Shown here in pieces: positions 18,513 through 26,584 of a stretch of 64,000 nucleotides of DNA; within the stretch, counting starts at the first letter, position 1, and the number at the start of each line of letters is the position of its first letter. The stretch spans positions 1-64,000 of the forward strand of contig QMMN01000005.1 of NCBI GenBank assembly GCA_003647275.1, in the 5' to 3' direction. This DNA comes from Deltaproteobacteria bacterium (GTDB lineage Bacteria > Desulfobacterota > Desulfobacteria > Desulfobacterales > C00003060). A model generated the notes under the pieces. That model saw only the letters and a list, made by a program, of their open reading frames with translations. It had not been told where the DNA came from and searched no databases. A program made the position numbers and the translations under genes.

Positions 18513-18667
18513 TACTTCCGGGAAAACCCCATCTACGGCATTCTGCTTTATCCCTGCCCCGTTAGATAAAAGTGCCCAAATCGGGATATTGATGGTGATA
18601 TCTAGGGCTTGTACAAAAGCGTCAGCATTGACCGTCCATGTAAAGATAACTATCACCAGATGTGACC

Positions 18668-19951
18668 ATGATCTCCTCCATTGACAAGCATCTGTCTGCC
18701 CTTTATTGCCTCAGGCGCTTTGGAATCAAGCTCGGGCTGACCACAATTTCCCGTCTGTTGAGAGGCCTCGGAAATCCTCAAGATCGTTTTCCCGCCATCC
18801 ACATTGCAGGCACCAACGGCAAGGGATCGATTGCTGCCTTCCTGTCTTCAGTCCTTGCACAAGGGGGATACAAGGTGGGCCTTTACACCTCCCCACACCT
18901 TGTTCGTTTCAACGAACGAATACAGATCAATGGATGCCCCATATCTGATAAAGATTTGGCACAAGTCGCAGAAGCGGTTCAGCGAATATATGCCCAGGCA
19001 GAGCCCCCGACTTTCTTCGAATGTGCCACTGCTATGGCTTTTTACTACTTTGCCTCAGAAGGGGTTGACTGGGCTGTCCTTGAAACAGGCATGGGCGGCC
19101 GCTATGATGCAACCAACATAGTCCATCCCAAGGCCAGCATCATTTCCAATATCAGTATGGAACACCAAGAATACCTTGGGAACACCTTGGCCAAAATCGC
19201 TCGTGAGAAGGCAGGCATTATCAAAAAAGGCGCTGGCGTTGTCACGGGAACTCGGCAGAAAGGCCCATTGCGGGTCATCGAGCAGGCCGCTGTAGAAAAA
19301 GGGGTGCCCTTGTACAGGCTCGGAAAGGAGATCAGGATTCGTAAAAACAAGGAGGGGTCCTTCACCTATCTGGGCATTCGTCGCCGATGGCCCCGGGTCA
19401 AGATTGGACTGCTCGGAGACCACCAGATCACCAATGCGGCACTGGCCCTGGGGACCGTTGAACTCTTGCAGGAGAAAGGGCTTCACCTGACGGACGAAGC
19501 AATTTACACTGGCCTCGCCTCTACCCGCTGGCCCGGTCGTCTTGAGGTCGCCTCAAAGGAGCCGTTTATCCTTTTGGATGGTGCACACAATCCGTCTGCG
19601 GTAAGGACGCTCAAGAAGTTTCTGGAAAACACCAGCGCCTTCCGTCGGTTGACCCTGGTGCTGGGTATTTTAAAGGACAAGGCATGGAAACCCATGCTAC
19701 GAGAACTCGCCGATGTTGCAGACCGTATCATTCTCACCCGGCCCCGGTATGAGCGTGCTGCCGATCCCCACGAATTGGCATCATTTGTGCGTCCCATGAA
19801 ACAGGACCTGGTCATCATACCCTATTTACCGGATGCCATATCGCTTGCCCTTGAAGAGGCCAGTCCCGCAGATGCTGTGTGCATCACCGGTTCTCTTTAC
19901 ATGGTAGGTGATGCCAAGGCCTATCTTGAGGGTTATCATGCTCCTTGCTGA
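18668..19951 (+). CDS. folC: Folylpolyglutamate/dihydrofolate synthase
   Basis: FolC is a Mur-ligase-like ATP enzyme that adds glutamate to dihydropteroate and to reduced folates. The P-loop HIAGTNGKGSIAAF, the folate-loop region YTSPHLVRFNERIQING, ETGMGGRYDATN, and the C-terminal LLDGAHNPSAVRTLK are all present. At about 428 residues it is full length. The ATG at 18668 is chosen; a GTG two codons earlier is equally possible and neither has a clear ribosome binding site. The gene overlaps the following corrinoid/Fe-S gene by 14 bases. Its place after the folate-using AICAR transformylase fits one-carbon metabolism. Confidence 0.93.
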   Translation: MISSIDKHLSALYCLRRFGIKLGLTTISRLLRGLGNPQDRFPAIHIAGTNGKGSIAAFLSSVLAQGGYKVGLYTSPHLVRFNERIQINGCPISDKDLAQVAEAVQRIYAQAEPPTFFECATAMAFYYFASEGVDWAVLETGMGGRYDATNIVHPKASIISNISMEHQEYLGNTLAKIAREKAGIIKKGAGVVTGTRQKGPLRVIEQAAVEKGVPLYRLGKEIRIRKNKEGSFTYLGIRRRWPRVKIGLLGDHQITNAALALGTVELLQEKGLHLTDEAIYTGLASTRWPGRLEVASKEPFILLDGAHNPSAVRTLKKFLENTSAFRRLTLVLGILKDKAWKPMLRELADVADRIILTRPRYERAADPHELASFVRPMKQDLVIIPYLPDAISLALEEASPADAVCITGSLYMVGDAKAYLEGYHAPC

Positions 19952-20564
19952 CACCTATCTAGACAGAATCGATTTTTTGAGATACCTCCCTCGAACCGAT
20001 TGTGCAAAGTGCGGGGCTAAGGCCTGTGAGGAATTCGTGGAAGATTTAAAGGCCGGCCGGAAAAAGCCTGCAGATTGTCCTGATATTCCCGAAAGTCTTT
20101 ATTATCCCTTTCAGGTTTCACTGGGTGCTGACAACCTCCTGCCAAAATTCCCTTGCCTGTCGGCGCCTCGCCCAGGCCCGACCGGATTGGTGGAAATGAA
20201 TAACCCCGACGAAGATAGCCCCATCCTGATCTCAGGAAACAACATCCATACGCAGGATGTCCTGACATCGATTCTGAGCACAACAAAAAGCCCATTTTTT
20301 CTGCTTTTTGTGGATACGAAGGGAGACACAGTCGATATGGCCGTAATCTATGAAACTCTGTCCGGCGAGCAGATCAGGAAAGAAGTCCTGAAATCAGGTG
20401 TTCTTGAAAAAGTTTGTCACCAGGAGATCATCATCCCCGGACTGGCCGCAGCCCTTGGCCATGACCTGATCAGATCCACAGGCTGGAAGGTTATCGTAGG
20501 GCCGATCTGTGCTGCGGAATTGCCCCTGTTTTTTGGAGACAAATGGCTGACACCTGCCACCTGA
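19938..20564 (+). CDS. Minimal corrinoid/iron-sulfur protein (CdhE/AcsC-like ends, no TIM barrel)
   Basis: The N-terminus carries a four-cysteine cluster, DCAKCGAKACEEF...DCP (C-x2-C-x4-C-x16-C), as in the large subunit of the corrinoid iron-sulfur protein of the acetyl-CoA pathway. The last 110 residues match that subunit's corrin-binding domain: FVDTKGDTVDMAV, EKVCHQEIIIPGLAA and GWKVIVGPICAAELP. The methyl-binding TIM barrel that separates these domains in CdhE/AcsC is missing; only about 50 linker residues remain. The start at 19938 lies inside the end of folC, with the two reading frames overlapping. A methyl-carrier, reductive-activation or cobamide-handling role is possible. No ACS/CODH genes are nearby. 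Confidence 0.75.
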   Translation: MLLADTYLDRIDFLRYLPRTDCAKCGAKACEEFVEDLKAGRKKPADCPDIPESLYYPFQVSLGADNLLPKFPCLSAPRPGPTGLVEMNNPDEDSPILISGNNIHTQDVLTSILSTTKSPFFLLFVDTKGDTVDMAVIYETLSGEQIRKEVLKSGVLEKVCHQEIIIPGLAAALGHDLIRSTGWKVIVGPICAAELPLFFGDKWLTPAT

Positions 20565-20582
20565 TCTGTGAGCGTTCAGGTG

Positions 20583-20618
20583 TGAAGCCTCCCCGTGCTT
20601 CCGCACGGGGGTTCTGCC
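20583..20618. repeat. Hairpin repeat GTGAAGCCTCCCC...GGGGGTTCTGCC
   Basis: CCCCGTGC and GCACGGGG pair across a four-base loop, flanked by GTGAAGCCT and TTCTGCC. The same frame of bases occurs at 22733-22768. This places it in the dispersed GAAG-CTCCC repeat family, in a subtype that resembles hairpins at the ends of IS200/IS605-type elements. No transposase or TnpB is nearby. Confidence 0.6.
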
Positions 20619-20670
20619 ATTAGGGATAGCCCTGAACCCTTGCGAAATCCGGGTTAAACGAGGCACGGAA

Positions 20671-21501
20671 ATGCATATGCTGGTTAAAATCGTTTCAGCC
20701 GTCCTCTTCTTATACCTCGTTTATTGTGGTCTTCTTTTCCTGTTGCAACGGCAAATTCTGTTCCCTCGCCATCAGATTGAGGTCCCTCGCGAAACGGACA
20801 AAAATATTCCAGGCTTGGACAAAATTTGGCTAGACACGAATTACGGAAAGGTGGAGGCATGGTTTCTCCCCCCTGCCCCGAACCATAGTAAGGGGTTGGC
20901 ACCAGCGGTTATCTTCGCTCACGGCAATGCAGAGTTAATTGACTTCTGGCCAGAAGAACTTAAGAAGTTCACATCTCTTGGAATCGGGGTATTGCTTGTC
21001 GAGTATCCGGGTTACGGGCGTTCGGAGGGGAGGCCGTCCCAAAGAAGCATTGCTGAAGCGTTCGTCACAGCTTATGATGCTCTCATTGCACGTAAGGAGA
21101 TCGACCCCACCCGAATCGTTCTATTCGGACGTTCCCTTGGCGGTGGCGCAGTCTGCGCGCTCGCCGCGGAGCGACCTTCGGCAGCGCTGATTCTTCTATC
21201 GACATTTACCAGTGTCCAAGCATTGGCCTCGAATTTCCTTGTTCCTGGCTTTCTTGTCCGAGATCCATTCGATAATCTCACCGTCGTCCGTTCATACCCC
21301 GGACCAATTCTTGTAATCCATGGAAGGCATGACAGTCTAGTCCCCCATGAACACGGCGCCGATCTTTACCGCGCGGCACAGCGCGGCAAAATGCTTACCT
21401 ACGACTGCCGACACAATGATTGTCCGCCAAGTTGGGATACATTCTGGCGAGACGTGGAATCGTTTCTTCTCGATGCTGGAATCATTAAGAATTCAGATTG
21501 A
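20671..21501 (+). CDS. Alpha/beta hydrolase, membrane-anchored (ABHD13/17-like)
   Basis: The 276-residue protein has one N-terminal membrane helix (residues 6-24) and then an alpha/beta-hydrolase fold. The catalytic triad can be read directly: nucleophile Ser in FGRSLGGGA near 155, Asp in VIHGRHDSLVP near 219, and His in CRHNDCP near 248. FAHGNAE provides the oxyanion region. This arrangement is that of serine-aminopeptidase-like S33 or BEM46/ABHD17-type hydrolases, usually esterases or thioesterases facing the membrane. The substrate is unknown. GAGG eight bases before the first ATG supports this start. It stands alone between repeat copies. Confidence 0.85.
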   Translation: MHMLVKIVSAVLFLYLVYCGLLFLLQRQILFPRHQIEVPRETDKNIPGLDKIWLDTNYGKVEAWFLPPAPNHSKGLAPAVIFAHGNAELIDFWPEELKKFTSLGIGVLLVEYPGYGRSEGRPSQRSIAEAFVTAYDALIARKEIDPTRIVLFGRSLGGGAVCALAAERPSAALILLSTFTSVQALASNFLVPGFLVRDPFDNLTVVRSYPGPILVIHGRHDSLVPHEHGADLYRAAQRGKMLTYDCRHNDCPPSWDTFWRDVESFLLDAGIIKNSD

Positions 21502-21590
21502 AGCCACTTATAAGGATGGAATGCTGTGCAGAGCTCAGTATCAGACATCTGGGGCCGCATGTCACCGGCAAAGTTAGAGCCTACTTGCTG

Positions 21591-21613
21591 AATTGAAGAT
21601 CCCTGCAGCAAGC
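21591..21613. repeat. Partial GAAGCTCCC-family repeat
   Basis: AATTGAAGATCCCTGCAGCAAGC matches the left arm of the palindrome at 7261 with one substitution; the complementary right arm is lost. The following bases GCGCTCGCTGTGCATTTTCA resemble the tail of the copies at 42561 and 44451, so this is a decayed copy. Confidence 0.55.
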
Positions 21614-21688
21614 CCCGTTGAACTGCACAAGCGCTCGCTGTGCATTTTCAATACCAGCCTGTTACCCGCCTACAAGAACATATCAATC

Positions 21689-22606
21689 CTATTCGGTGAT
21701 CTCTTGTTCTATGATCTTGCCTGGTGCTGGGATGAGAGTATCTCGTGCGGTCTCGGCCGCGGGCTTTTCTTTGGGATGAGGAATTTCGGCCTCAGATACC
21801 GCATGCCTTTTTACTGCCAAGTTAACTCGTTTTTCTAATCGTGAAATCTCCCCCTTGAGTGATTCTATCTTCTTCTCTAGTAGAGAGATGGTAGCCTGAT
21901 AAGTTGCCCGTTCATTCTTAAGGAAACGATCGAATTCTTTTTTCTCTACTTTACGCTTTGACAGATCTTTAATAGCTGAGTTTCGTTCCTGACCATCGCT
22001 TCGTATAGATTCAACCGCCTGGATAAGCCCGGCCACCTCCTTTTTCAGTGTCTGGTCCAAATTTTCAACCGTCCGCTTCTGCTTGTTTAGCTCAGCTCGC
22101 AACGTCACCAACCCGTTAGCAACCTCAGCCGATTGTTTCTTTATGGCTTGTTCTAAGGTTTCCTGGTCAACTTTGGCTGTGGTCAGCTTTTTGATCTCCC
22201 GTTGATTTCTTTTTAGATCTTTTTGAATCGAGGCAGAGGATTTTTCAAAGGCAGATAGCCTGTCGGCCAATGATTTCTCAAGATCTCTGTACTGGTGTGA
22301 CAGGGATTCTATTTTATCGACAACATCTTCATACAAAGCCCTCACCTCTTTTGACCCGATATTTTTTATGTTATCGAGTCTTTCCCTCATGTGCAAGTAG
22401 GCAAACAGCACGATTGTGATAAGCAGGGATGGAATAAGAATTGACCATAATGTGATTCGATGATTCAATTTTTCAATCTGTAATTCCAGCCGCAAATCGC
22501 GCGTTTCATCCTGGCAAGAAAAATCAGGAGGTTCTCCGTTTATCCGGATTTCTCTTTCAAAAGGGACTTCATCCTCTTGGTCTTCTTTGGTTGGAAACTT
22601 ATTCAC
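21689..22606 (-). CDS. Single-pass membrane coiled-coil protein, unknown function
   Basis: I do not recognise the family. The start is a GTG at 22606, four bases after AGGAGG, giving 305 residues. A charged N-terminus precedes one membrane helix (LWSILIPSLLITIVLFAYLH, around residues 52-71). About 190 residues of heptad-rich helix follow (for example QREIKKLTTAKVDQETLEQA and ISLLEKKIESLKGEISRLEK), and then a short Pro-rich tail. The order suggests a membrane-tethered rod, either cytoplasmic or periplasmic. A 63-residue hypothetical gene lies upstream on the same strand, beyond a repeat copy. Confidence 0.75.
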   Translation of the reverse strand: MNKFPTKEDQEDEVPFEREIRINGEPPDFSCQDETRDLRLELQIEKLNHRITLWSILIPSLLITIVLFAYLHMRERLDNIKNIGSKEVRALYEDVVDKIESLSHQYRDLEKSLADRLSAFEKSSASIQKDLKRNQREIKKLTTAKVDQETLEQAIKKQSAEVANGLVTLRAELNKQKRTVENLDQTLKKEVAGLIQAVESIRSDGQERNSAIKDLSKRKVEKKEFDRFLKNERATYQATISLLEKKIESLKGEISRLEKRVNLAVKRHAVSEAEIPHPKEKPAAETARDTLIPAPGKIIEQEITE

Positions 22607-22732
22607 AATGCCTCCTAAACTTGTACAACAGCGGGCCCCATAACATGGGTATGTGACTCCCCTTTGCCACAAAGGGTGCTCAACACACAAAGCCTCTCCC
22701 GGTATCAGGAGCTATTCCGCAAACGCTGTCAA

Positions 22733-22768
22733 GTGAAGTCTCCCTGCCCTTTTGGACAGGGGTCTGCC
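22733..22768. repeat. Hairpin repeat GTGAAGTCTCCCTG...GGGGTCTGCC
   Basis: This copy parallels the one at 20583 base for base at its ends (GTGAAG, CTCCC, GGGG, TCTGCC). It is followed at about 22790-22808 by GGGGAGCAGGCCGGTCAAAG, a tail also seen next to the copy at 45721. The unit therefore appears to be longer than the hairpin, about 75 bases. It separates two hypothetical genes. Confidence 0.55.
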
Positions 22769-22817
22769 TTACGGCAGCGCTTCGCGTCCGGGGAGCAGGC
22801 CGGTCAAAGCACCTTCC

Positions 22818-23009
22818 TTATGATCCCTCGCCCTCATCCACAAGATAATCCTTGAGTTTTTCAATAAGAGAATCGGGCCATACCTCCTCATACAGAAATG
22901 CGTCGGCTTCTTCTTTTGTGAGGGACTGCTTGATGTGGAGAGGCAGTCCCCTTAAGGCCTCCATCTTTACAGGATCTGGCTTTCGCCTTGGCGGTTTCTC
23001 TTTGCCCAT
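22818..23009 (-). CDS. Small hypothetical protein, 63 aa
   Basis: The ATG at 23009 follows AAGGGGAACC at a reasonable distance and gives a short, very polar product: a basic N-terminus (MGKEKPPRRKPDPVKMEAL) and an acidic, helical C-terminus with TKEEADAFLYEEVWPDSLIE. No family is recognised. The composition resembles small DNA- or protein-binding adaptors and antitoxin-like proteins, but no toxin partner is evident. An in-frame upstream start at 23063 would add 18 residues. Confidence 0.5.
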   Translation of the reverse strand: MGKEKPPRRKPDPVKMEALRGLPLHIKQSLTKEEADAFLYEEVWPDSLIEKLKDYLVDEGEGS

Positions 23010-23111
23010 GCCGGTTCCCCTTTCGGTCAATACGGTAAGTAAAATTGAAGCTTCGTGAAACATGAATAAGAAAGGATTTGGGTCCTGTTACTCGTAAAGC
23101 TTTATCCGCAT

Positions 23112-24203
23112 TTAACTTGTCTGTTTAATCGTGATATCGCGTTTTGGATAAGGGATCTCGATCCCCTCTTTATCAAAAGCTTCTTTAATATGGTCCGTTA
23201 TATAGGATATGGTGTCCATCCGCCTTCGGGCATCCTTGATCCAGACCCGCAGTTGAAGGTCCACCGAGGATTCTCCGAATTGCTTTACCACCACTTGGGG
23301 GGGTGGATCTTTCAAGACCCACTCAGCTGTCCCCGCCACCTCCAGTATGACTGACTTGGCCTTTTTGATATCGGTGTCATACGAGACACCGATGGGAATT
23401 CGAACGCGAATGTCCTTTGAAATGGTGGTATAATTGACAATATCACGTGTCATGATCTCGTTGTTCGGGATGATAATAACAACGTTGTCTGTGGTTCGGA
23501 TTTTGGTGGCCCTGAGGCCGATATCCATCACATCCCCCCAGGTTGAAGAACCTTCCGGCGAGGACCACACTTCGATCCGGTCACCAATTTCAAAGGGCCG
23601 GTCAATAATAAGCAAAATGCCTGCTATGAGATTTGACAGGGTATCTTTGGCTGCAAAGCCTACAGCAATCCCGGCCACGCCGGCCCCAGCCACAAAAGGC
23701 ATCACGTTGATTCCCAACACATCAAGGGCAAGTAAAATAGCAATGGCAAAAATGACGACGCCGGAAAACTTGTTTAGAATATCCAGAACAATATCATCTA
23801 TCTTGCTCTGGGTCTTTTTGGTAAAATTGGCCTCAAGGTAGCTGAGTACAAGCAAGGTGAAATCCTTAACAGGTATGGCCAAAAGAACAATCAGGGCCGC
23901 ATAAAAAACCCTTTCCAAGATCGGAATCCTGAAGAGATTCACCAGATAGACGCCACAGATAAAGACTAAGGCGTACAAAACAGCCCTCTGAATCAGCCCG
24001 AAGATCTGGTCGTGAATACGCACAAATTCATATTTCTGGATCCTTTTTCGAACCCGCTTCATCGCCTGTTTAAAAATCACCCAAACAACGAATGCCCCTG
24101 TCAAGACCAGGCATGCCTTGGCAAATAGAGGATAAAACCCCACCCATTTAGACACAATACCGGCTGATATCTGCTCGAAAAGATGCTTCAGGTAATCCAA
24201 CAT
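23112..24203 (-). CDS. Small-conductance mechanosensitive channel (MscS family)
   Basis: Four hydrophobic segments (around residues 20-45, 65-90, 95-115 and 135-165) lead into the MscS pore helix and beta domain. The family signature is plain in VMPFVAGAGVAGIAVGFAAK, LSNLIAGILLIIDRPFEIGDRIEV and VVIIIPNNEIMTRDIVNYT. The channel opens under membrane tension and releases solutes on hypo-osmotic shock. The ATG at 24203 is chosen because GGTGGAGG lies eight bases upstream; a GTG five codons earlier is in frame. The gene is monocistronic. Confidence 0.93.
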   Translation of the reverse strand: MLDYLKHLFEQISAGIVSKWVGFYPLFAKACLVLTGAFVVWVIFKQAMKRVRKRIQKYEFVRIHDQIFGLIQRAVLYALVFICGVYLVNLFRIPILERVFYAALIVLLAIPVKDFTLLVLSYLEANFTKKTQSKIDDIVLDILNKFSGVVIFAIAILLALDVLGINVMPFVAGAGVAGIAVGFAAKDTLSNLIAGILLIIDRPFEIGDRIEVWSSPEGSSTWGDVMDIGLRATKIRTTDNVVIIIPNNEIMTRDIVNYTTISKDIRVRIPIGVSYDTDIKKAKSVILEVAGTAEWVLKDPPPQVVVKQFGESSVDLQLRVWIKDARRRMDTISYITDHIKEAFDKEGIEIPYPKRDITIKQTS

Positions 24204-24332
24204 TTGATGAACCTCCACCTTCCATCACAACGATGTTTAATGCCAACAGGTATTTCAACCTTTGGCATGCGTTGATTCCTTGCCAGGGAATGATTCTAAT
24301 ACACAATTCTGGCTCATCATTTTACTAGAAGC

Positions 24333-24446
24333 GGTTTCAAAACTTTCCTCTCACTGGTTTGGCCGTTTTGAGAAGTTCTAAGCTCGCTTCGCTAAGAACT
24401 TCTTACAAAATGGTCAAAATTGGCTTGAAAAAAAGGTTTTGAGACC
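24333..24446. repeat. 114-bp imperfect palindrome
   Basis: The ends (GGTTTCAAAAC and GTTTTGAGACC) are near-complementary. The centre is a strong hairpin, GAAGTTCTAAGC against GCTAAGAACTTC with one mismatch, and the intervening parts (GCCGTTTTGAGAAG, CTTCTTACAAAATGGTC) also pair imperfectly. The structure fills most of the 340-base gap between mscS and the DUF488 gene and stops five bases short of the MITE-like element at 24452. It may be a MITE-like palindrome or a bidirectional terminator; no run of T follows the centre. Confidence 0.55.
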
Positions 24447-24451
24447 AGTTG

Positions 24452-24557
24452 TAAGGAGAGCATCAAATCGTTTACATCAAAACAGGTTGTTGCCAAAACA
24501 GCCATACATCAAAACTTGTTTGCATGATTTATTGCAAACAATATTATGCTCTCCTTA
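24452..24557. mobile_element. MITE-like element, copy 1 (12-bp perfect terminal inverted repeats)
   Basis: The 106-base element begins TAAGGAGAGCAT and ends ATGCTCTCCTTA, a perfect 12-base inverted pair. Its interior (CAAATCGTTTACATC, AACAGGTTGTTGCC, CAAACAATATTATG) is repeated at 28032-28132. It has no coding capacity. Its right end lies inside the 3' end of the DUF488 gene and supplies the final codons and stop. Confidence 0.7.
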
Positions 24558-25101
24558 GTAATTCCAGCTGCTCAGGCTGAACACGGTCGTAAAAGAGATT
24601 CCCCTGGCTGATCCGTGCATATTTTGAGAGCTTATGAGGCTCGCTTTTCTTTATACTAATAATATGAATGACCACCATCTGGTTGGCCACCAGATAGTCG
24701 GACAACATCCATCGGTGGCACCTGAAAGGGAGCGTTTCTGCACACATGAGGCACGTATTTCCACTGTAGGCCAATTGCAATAGCGCATTAACGTTTTCCT
24801 TGAATGGTTTGGTCATCATGTGGTCAGCATAATTCCGGAAACCCTGGCTTTTCAGAACAATATGGGGGGAGTTTGCCCCCAGCCCGTTTTTCCTATACCC
24901 GCCCAGCCCCTTGAACCACTTGTATGCAATGTCTATCTGTGGCAATTTGGCCTCAAGGACTTCACGGTTGAAATGAGGATGCCTCTTCGACACAGGATAT
25001 GAGCGGATATCGACAAGGGTTCGTATGTGATACGCCTTGAGCAGTTCAATCAGTTCATCAAGGCCCTTGGTGCCGTGTCCTATGGTATAAATTTTTCGCA
25101 A
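24544..25101 (-). CDS. DUF488 family protein
   Basis: The product carries the DUF488 pattern: KIYTIGHGTKGLDELIELL at the N-terminus, VDIRSYPVSKRHPHFN, FKGLGGYRKN, and the conserved LMCAETLPFRCHRWMLSDYL near residue 140. DUF488 proteins are small, probably nucleic-acid or nucleotide-related, and have no settled activity. The TTG at 25101 gives the usual family start; an in-frame TTG at 25134 would add 11 hydrophobic residues. The last codons (LLRRA-stop) are read from the terminal inverted repeat of the MITE-like element, so the original C-terminus was replaced on insertion. Confidence 0.8.
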   Translation of the reverse strand: MRKIYTIGHGTKGLDELIELLKAYHIRTLVDIRSYPVSKRHPHFNREVLEAKLPQIDIAYKWFKGLGGYRKNGLGANSPHIVLKSQGFRNYADHMMTKPFKENVNALLQLAYSGNTCLMCAETLPFRCHRWMLSDYLVANQMVVIHIISIKKSEPHKLSKYARISQGNLFYDRVQPEQLELLRRA

Positions 25102-25150
25102 TTCAAATCGTTGAAAAAGACAAATCAAAAACAATGATCATAGAAAAGAG

Positions 25151-26509
25151 TTATGGCTGTCTTTTCTTATTGTCCTGAAGCATCGACTCTTTGAGCCGGC
25201 GCCATCTTTCGAGTCTTTCTTTGATCGTCTTCTCATAACCCCTTTCTGTTGGGGTATAAAAAACCTGCCCCCTGAGTTCTTCCGGCAAATACACCTGTGG
25301 TATATAGGCCCCAGAAAAGTCATGGGCATACTTGTAGCCTTTACCGTAGCCAAGATCTTTCATCAATCTTGTCGGAGCGTTTCGTATGTGCATCGGCACC
25401 GGCAGTGAGCCCGTTTGACTAATGGTCTGTTTAACCTTGCTGTAGCCTGCATAAAGGGCATTGCTCTTTGGGGCTGTGGCAAGATAAATAGCGGCCTGAG
25501 CTAGGGCCAGATCCCCTTCTGGAAGACCCACAAACTGAAAAGCCTGCATGGCCGACACAGCCACAGACAATGCCCTGGGATCGGCATTTCCCACGTCCTC
25601 AGAAGCGAATCTGACCATCCGGCGAGCAACGTAAAGCGGGTCCTCACCTGCTGCGAGCATGCGACCTAACCAGTAAAGGGCAGCATCCGGGTCACTGCCC
25701 CGAAGGCTCTTATGAAACGCCGAAATAAGGTTATAGTGCGCCTCGCCGGCCTTGTCGTAGCGCAGGGCTTTCTTCTGGAGGGCGGCTTCGACCACGGTAC
25801 GCGTAACCTTTCTTCCTCTAACGTCCTTTTTCTGAACAAGAGATGTAGCCGCTTCCAGATTGTTCAGGGCGGCCCGGGCATCTCCATCAGCTGCCCAGAT
25901 GATGTGTGCAAGGGCATCCGGCTCAACTTCCAACGACAGTCTTCCCAAACCGTTTTCCTTATCCGTGATGGCTCGCTTTAAGATGACAGACAGCTCTTCA
26001 TCGGAAAACGGATGGAGAACCATCACCCGGGCCCTGGAAAGGAGTGGCGCAATTACCTCAAAAGAGGGATTCTCCGTAGTGGCCCCAATCAGTGTGATCA
26101 AACCACTTTCCACATGTGGCAAAAAAGCATCCTGCTGTGCCTTGTTAAATCGATGGATCTCATCCACAAAAAGGACGGTCTTTTTTTGATGGTAGCGGCG
26201 GTAGGTTATGGCTTTTTCAATCACCTCCCGGATCTCCTTCACCCCGGAAAGCACGGCTGAAAAGGTCTCAAAGTGCGACTTTGTCTCATGGGCCATGATT
26301 CGGGCCAGGGTGGTCTTGCCTGAGCCAGGCGGCCCCCATAAAATCACCGAAAACAGGCGATCCTCCTCTATGGCACGACGGAGCAAACGCTTTTTTCCAA
26401 GAAGGTGAGCCTGTCCCACAAAGCCATCGAGGGTCCTGGGTCGCATCCTGTCTGCCAGGGGGCGAGCCGTTCTTTCTACCTCCTTCTCAGATTGATTAAA
26501 TAGGTCCAT
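25151..26509 (-). CDS. rarA: Replication-associated recombination protein A (RarA/MgsA)
   Basis: RarA is a clamp-loader-like AAA+ ATPase that acts at stalled replication forks. The 452-residue product has [19 protein letters not shown], Walker [17 protein letters not shown] near 63, Walker [21 protein letters not shown] near 120, the sensor [11 protein letters not shown], and the RarA C-terminal domain with [19 protein letters not shown]. The C-terminus ([17 protein letters not shown]) is intact. It lies just upstream of the DUF488 gene on the same strand with a 50-base gap or less, so the two may be cotranscribed. Confidence 0.95.
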   Translation of the reverse strand: MDLFNQSEKEVERTARPLADRMRPRTLDGFVGQAHLLGKKRLLRRAIEEDRLFSVILWGPPGSGKTTLARIMAHETKSHFETFSAVLSGVKEIREVIEKAITYRRYHQKKTVLFVDEIHRFNKAQQDAFLPHVESGLITLIGATTENPSFEVIAPLLSRARVMVLHPFSDEELSVILKRAITDKENGLGRLSLEVEPDALAHIIWAADGDARAALNNLEAATSLVQKKDVRGRKVTRTVVEAALQKKALRYDKAGEAHYNLISAFHKSLRGSDPDAALYWLGRMLAAGEDPLYVARRMVRFASEDVGNADPRALSVAVSAMQAFQFVGLPEGDLALAQAAIYLATAPKSNALYAGYSKVKQTISQTGSLPVPMHIRNAPTRLMKDLGYGKGYKYAHDFSGAYIPQVYLPEELRGQVFYTPTERGYEKTIKERLERWRRLKESMLQDNKKRQP

Positions 26510-26584
26510 ATTCTGAATCTACATCCCGATGACCAATAGCCAATGACAAGGCCCTATCCCGCCTTCGGGACCCGGCATCGGGCA

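Noticed and set aside
18594-18657. Promoter or operator before folC (GGTGATA...TATCACC, TTGACC)
   Set aside because: The -10 candidate would leave almost no leader before the ATG and the inverted repeat has a 50-base loop; too weak to list.
20583-22768. Hairpins as CRISPR repeats
   Set aside because: They are few, unevenly spaced, differ in sequence, and no cas gene is present.
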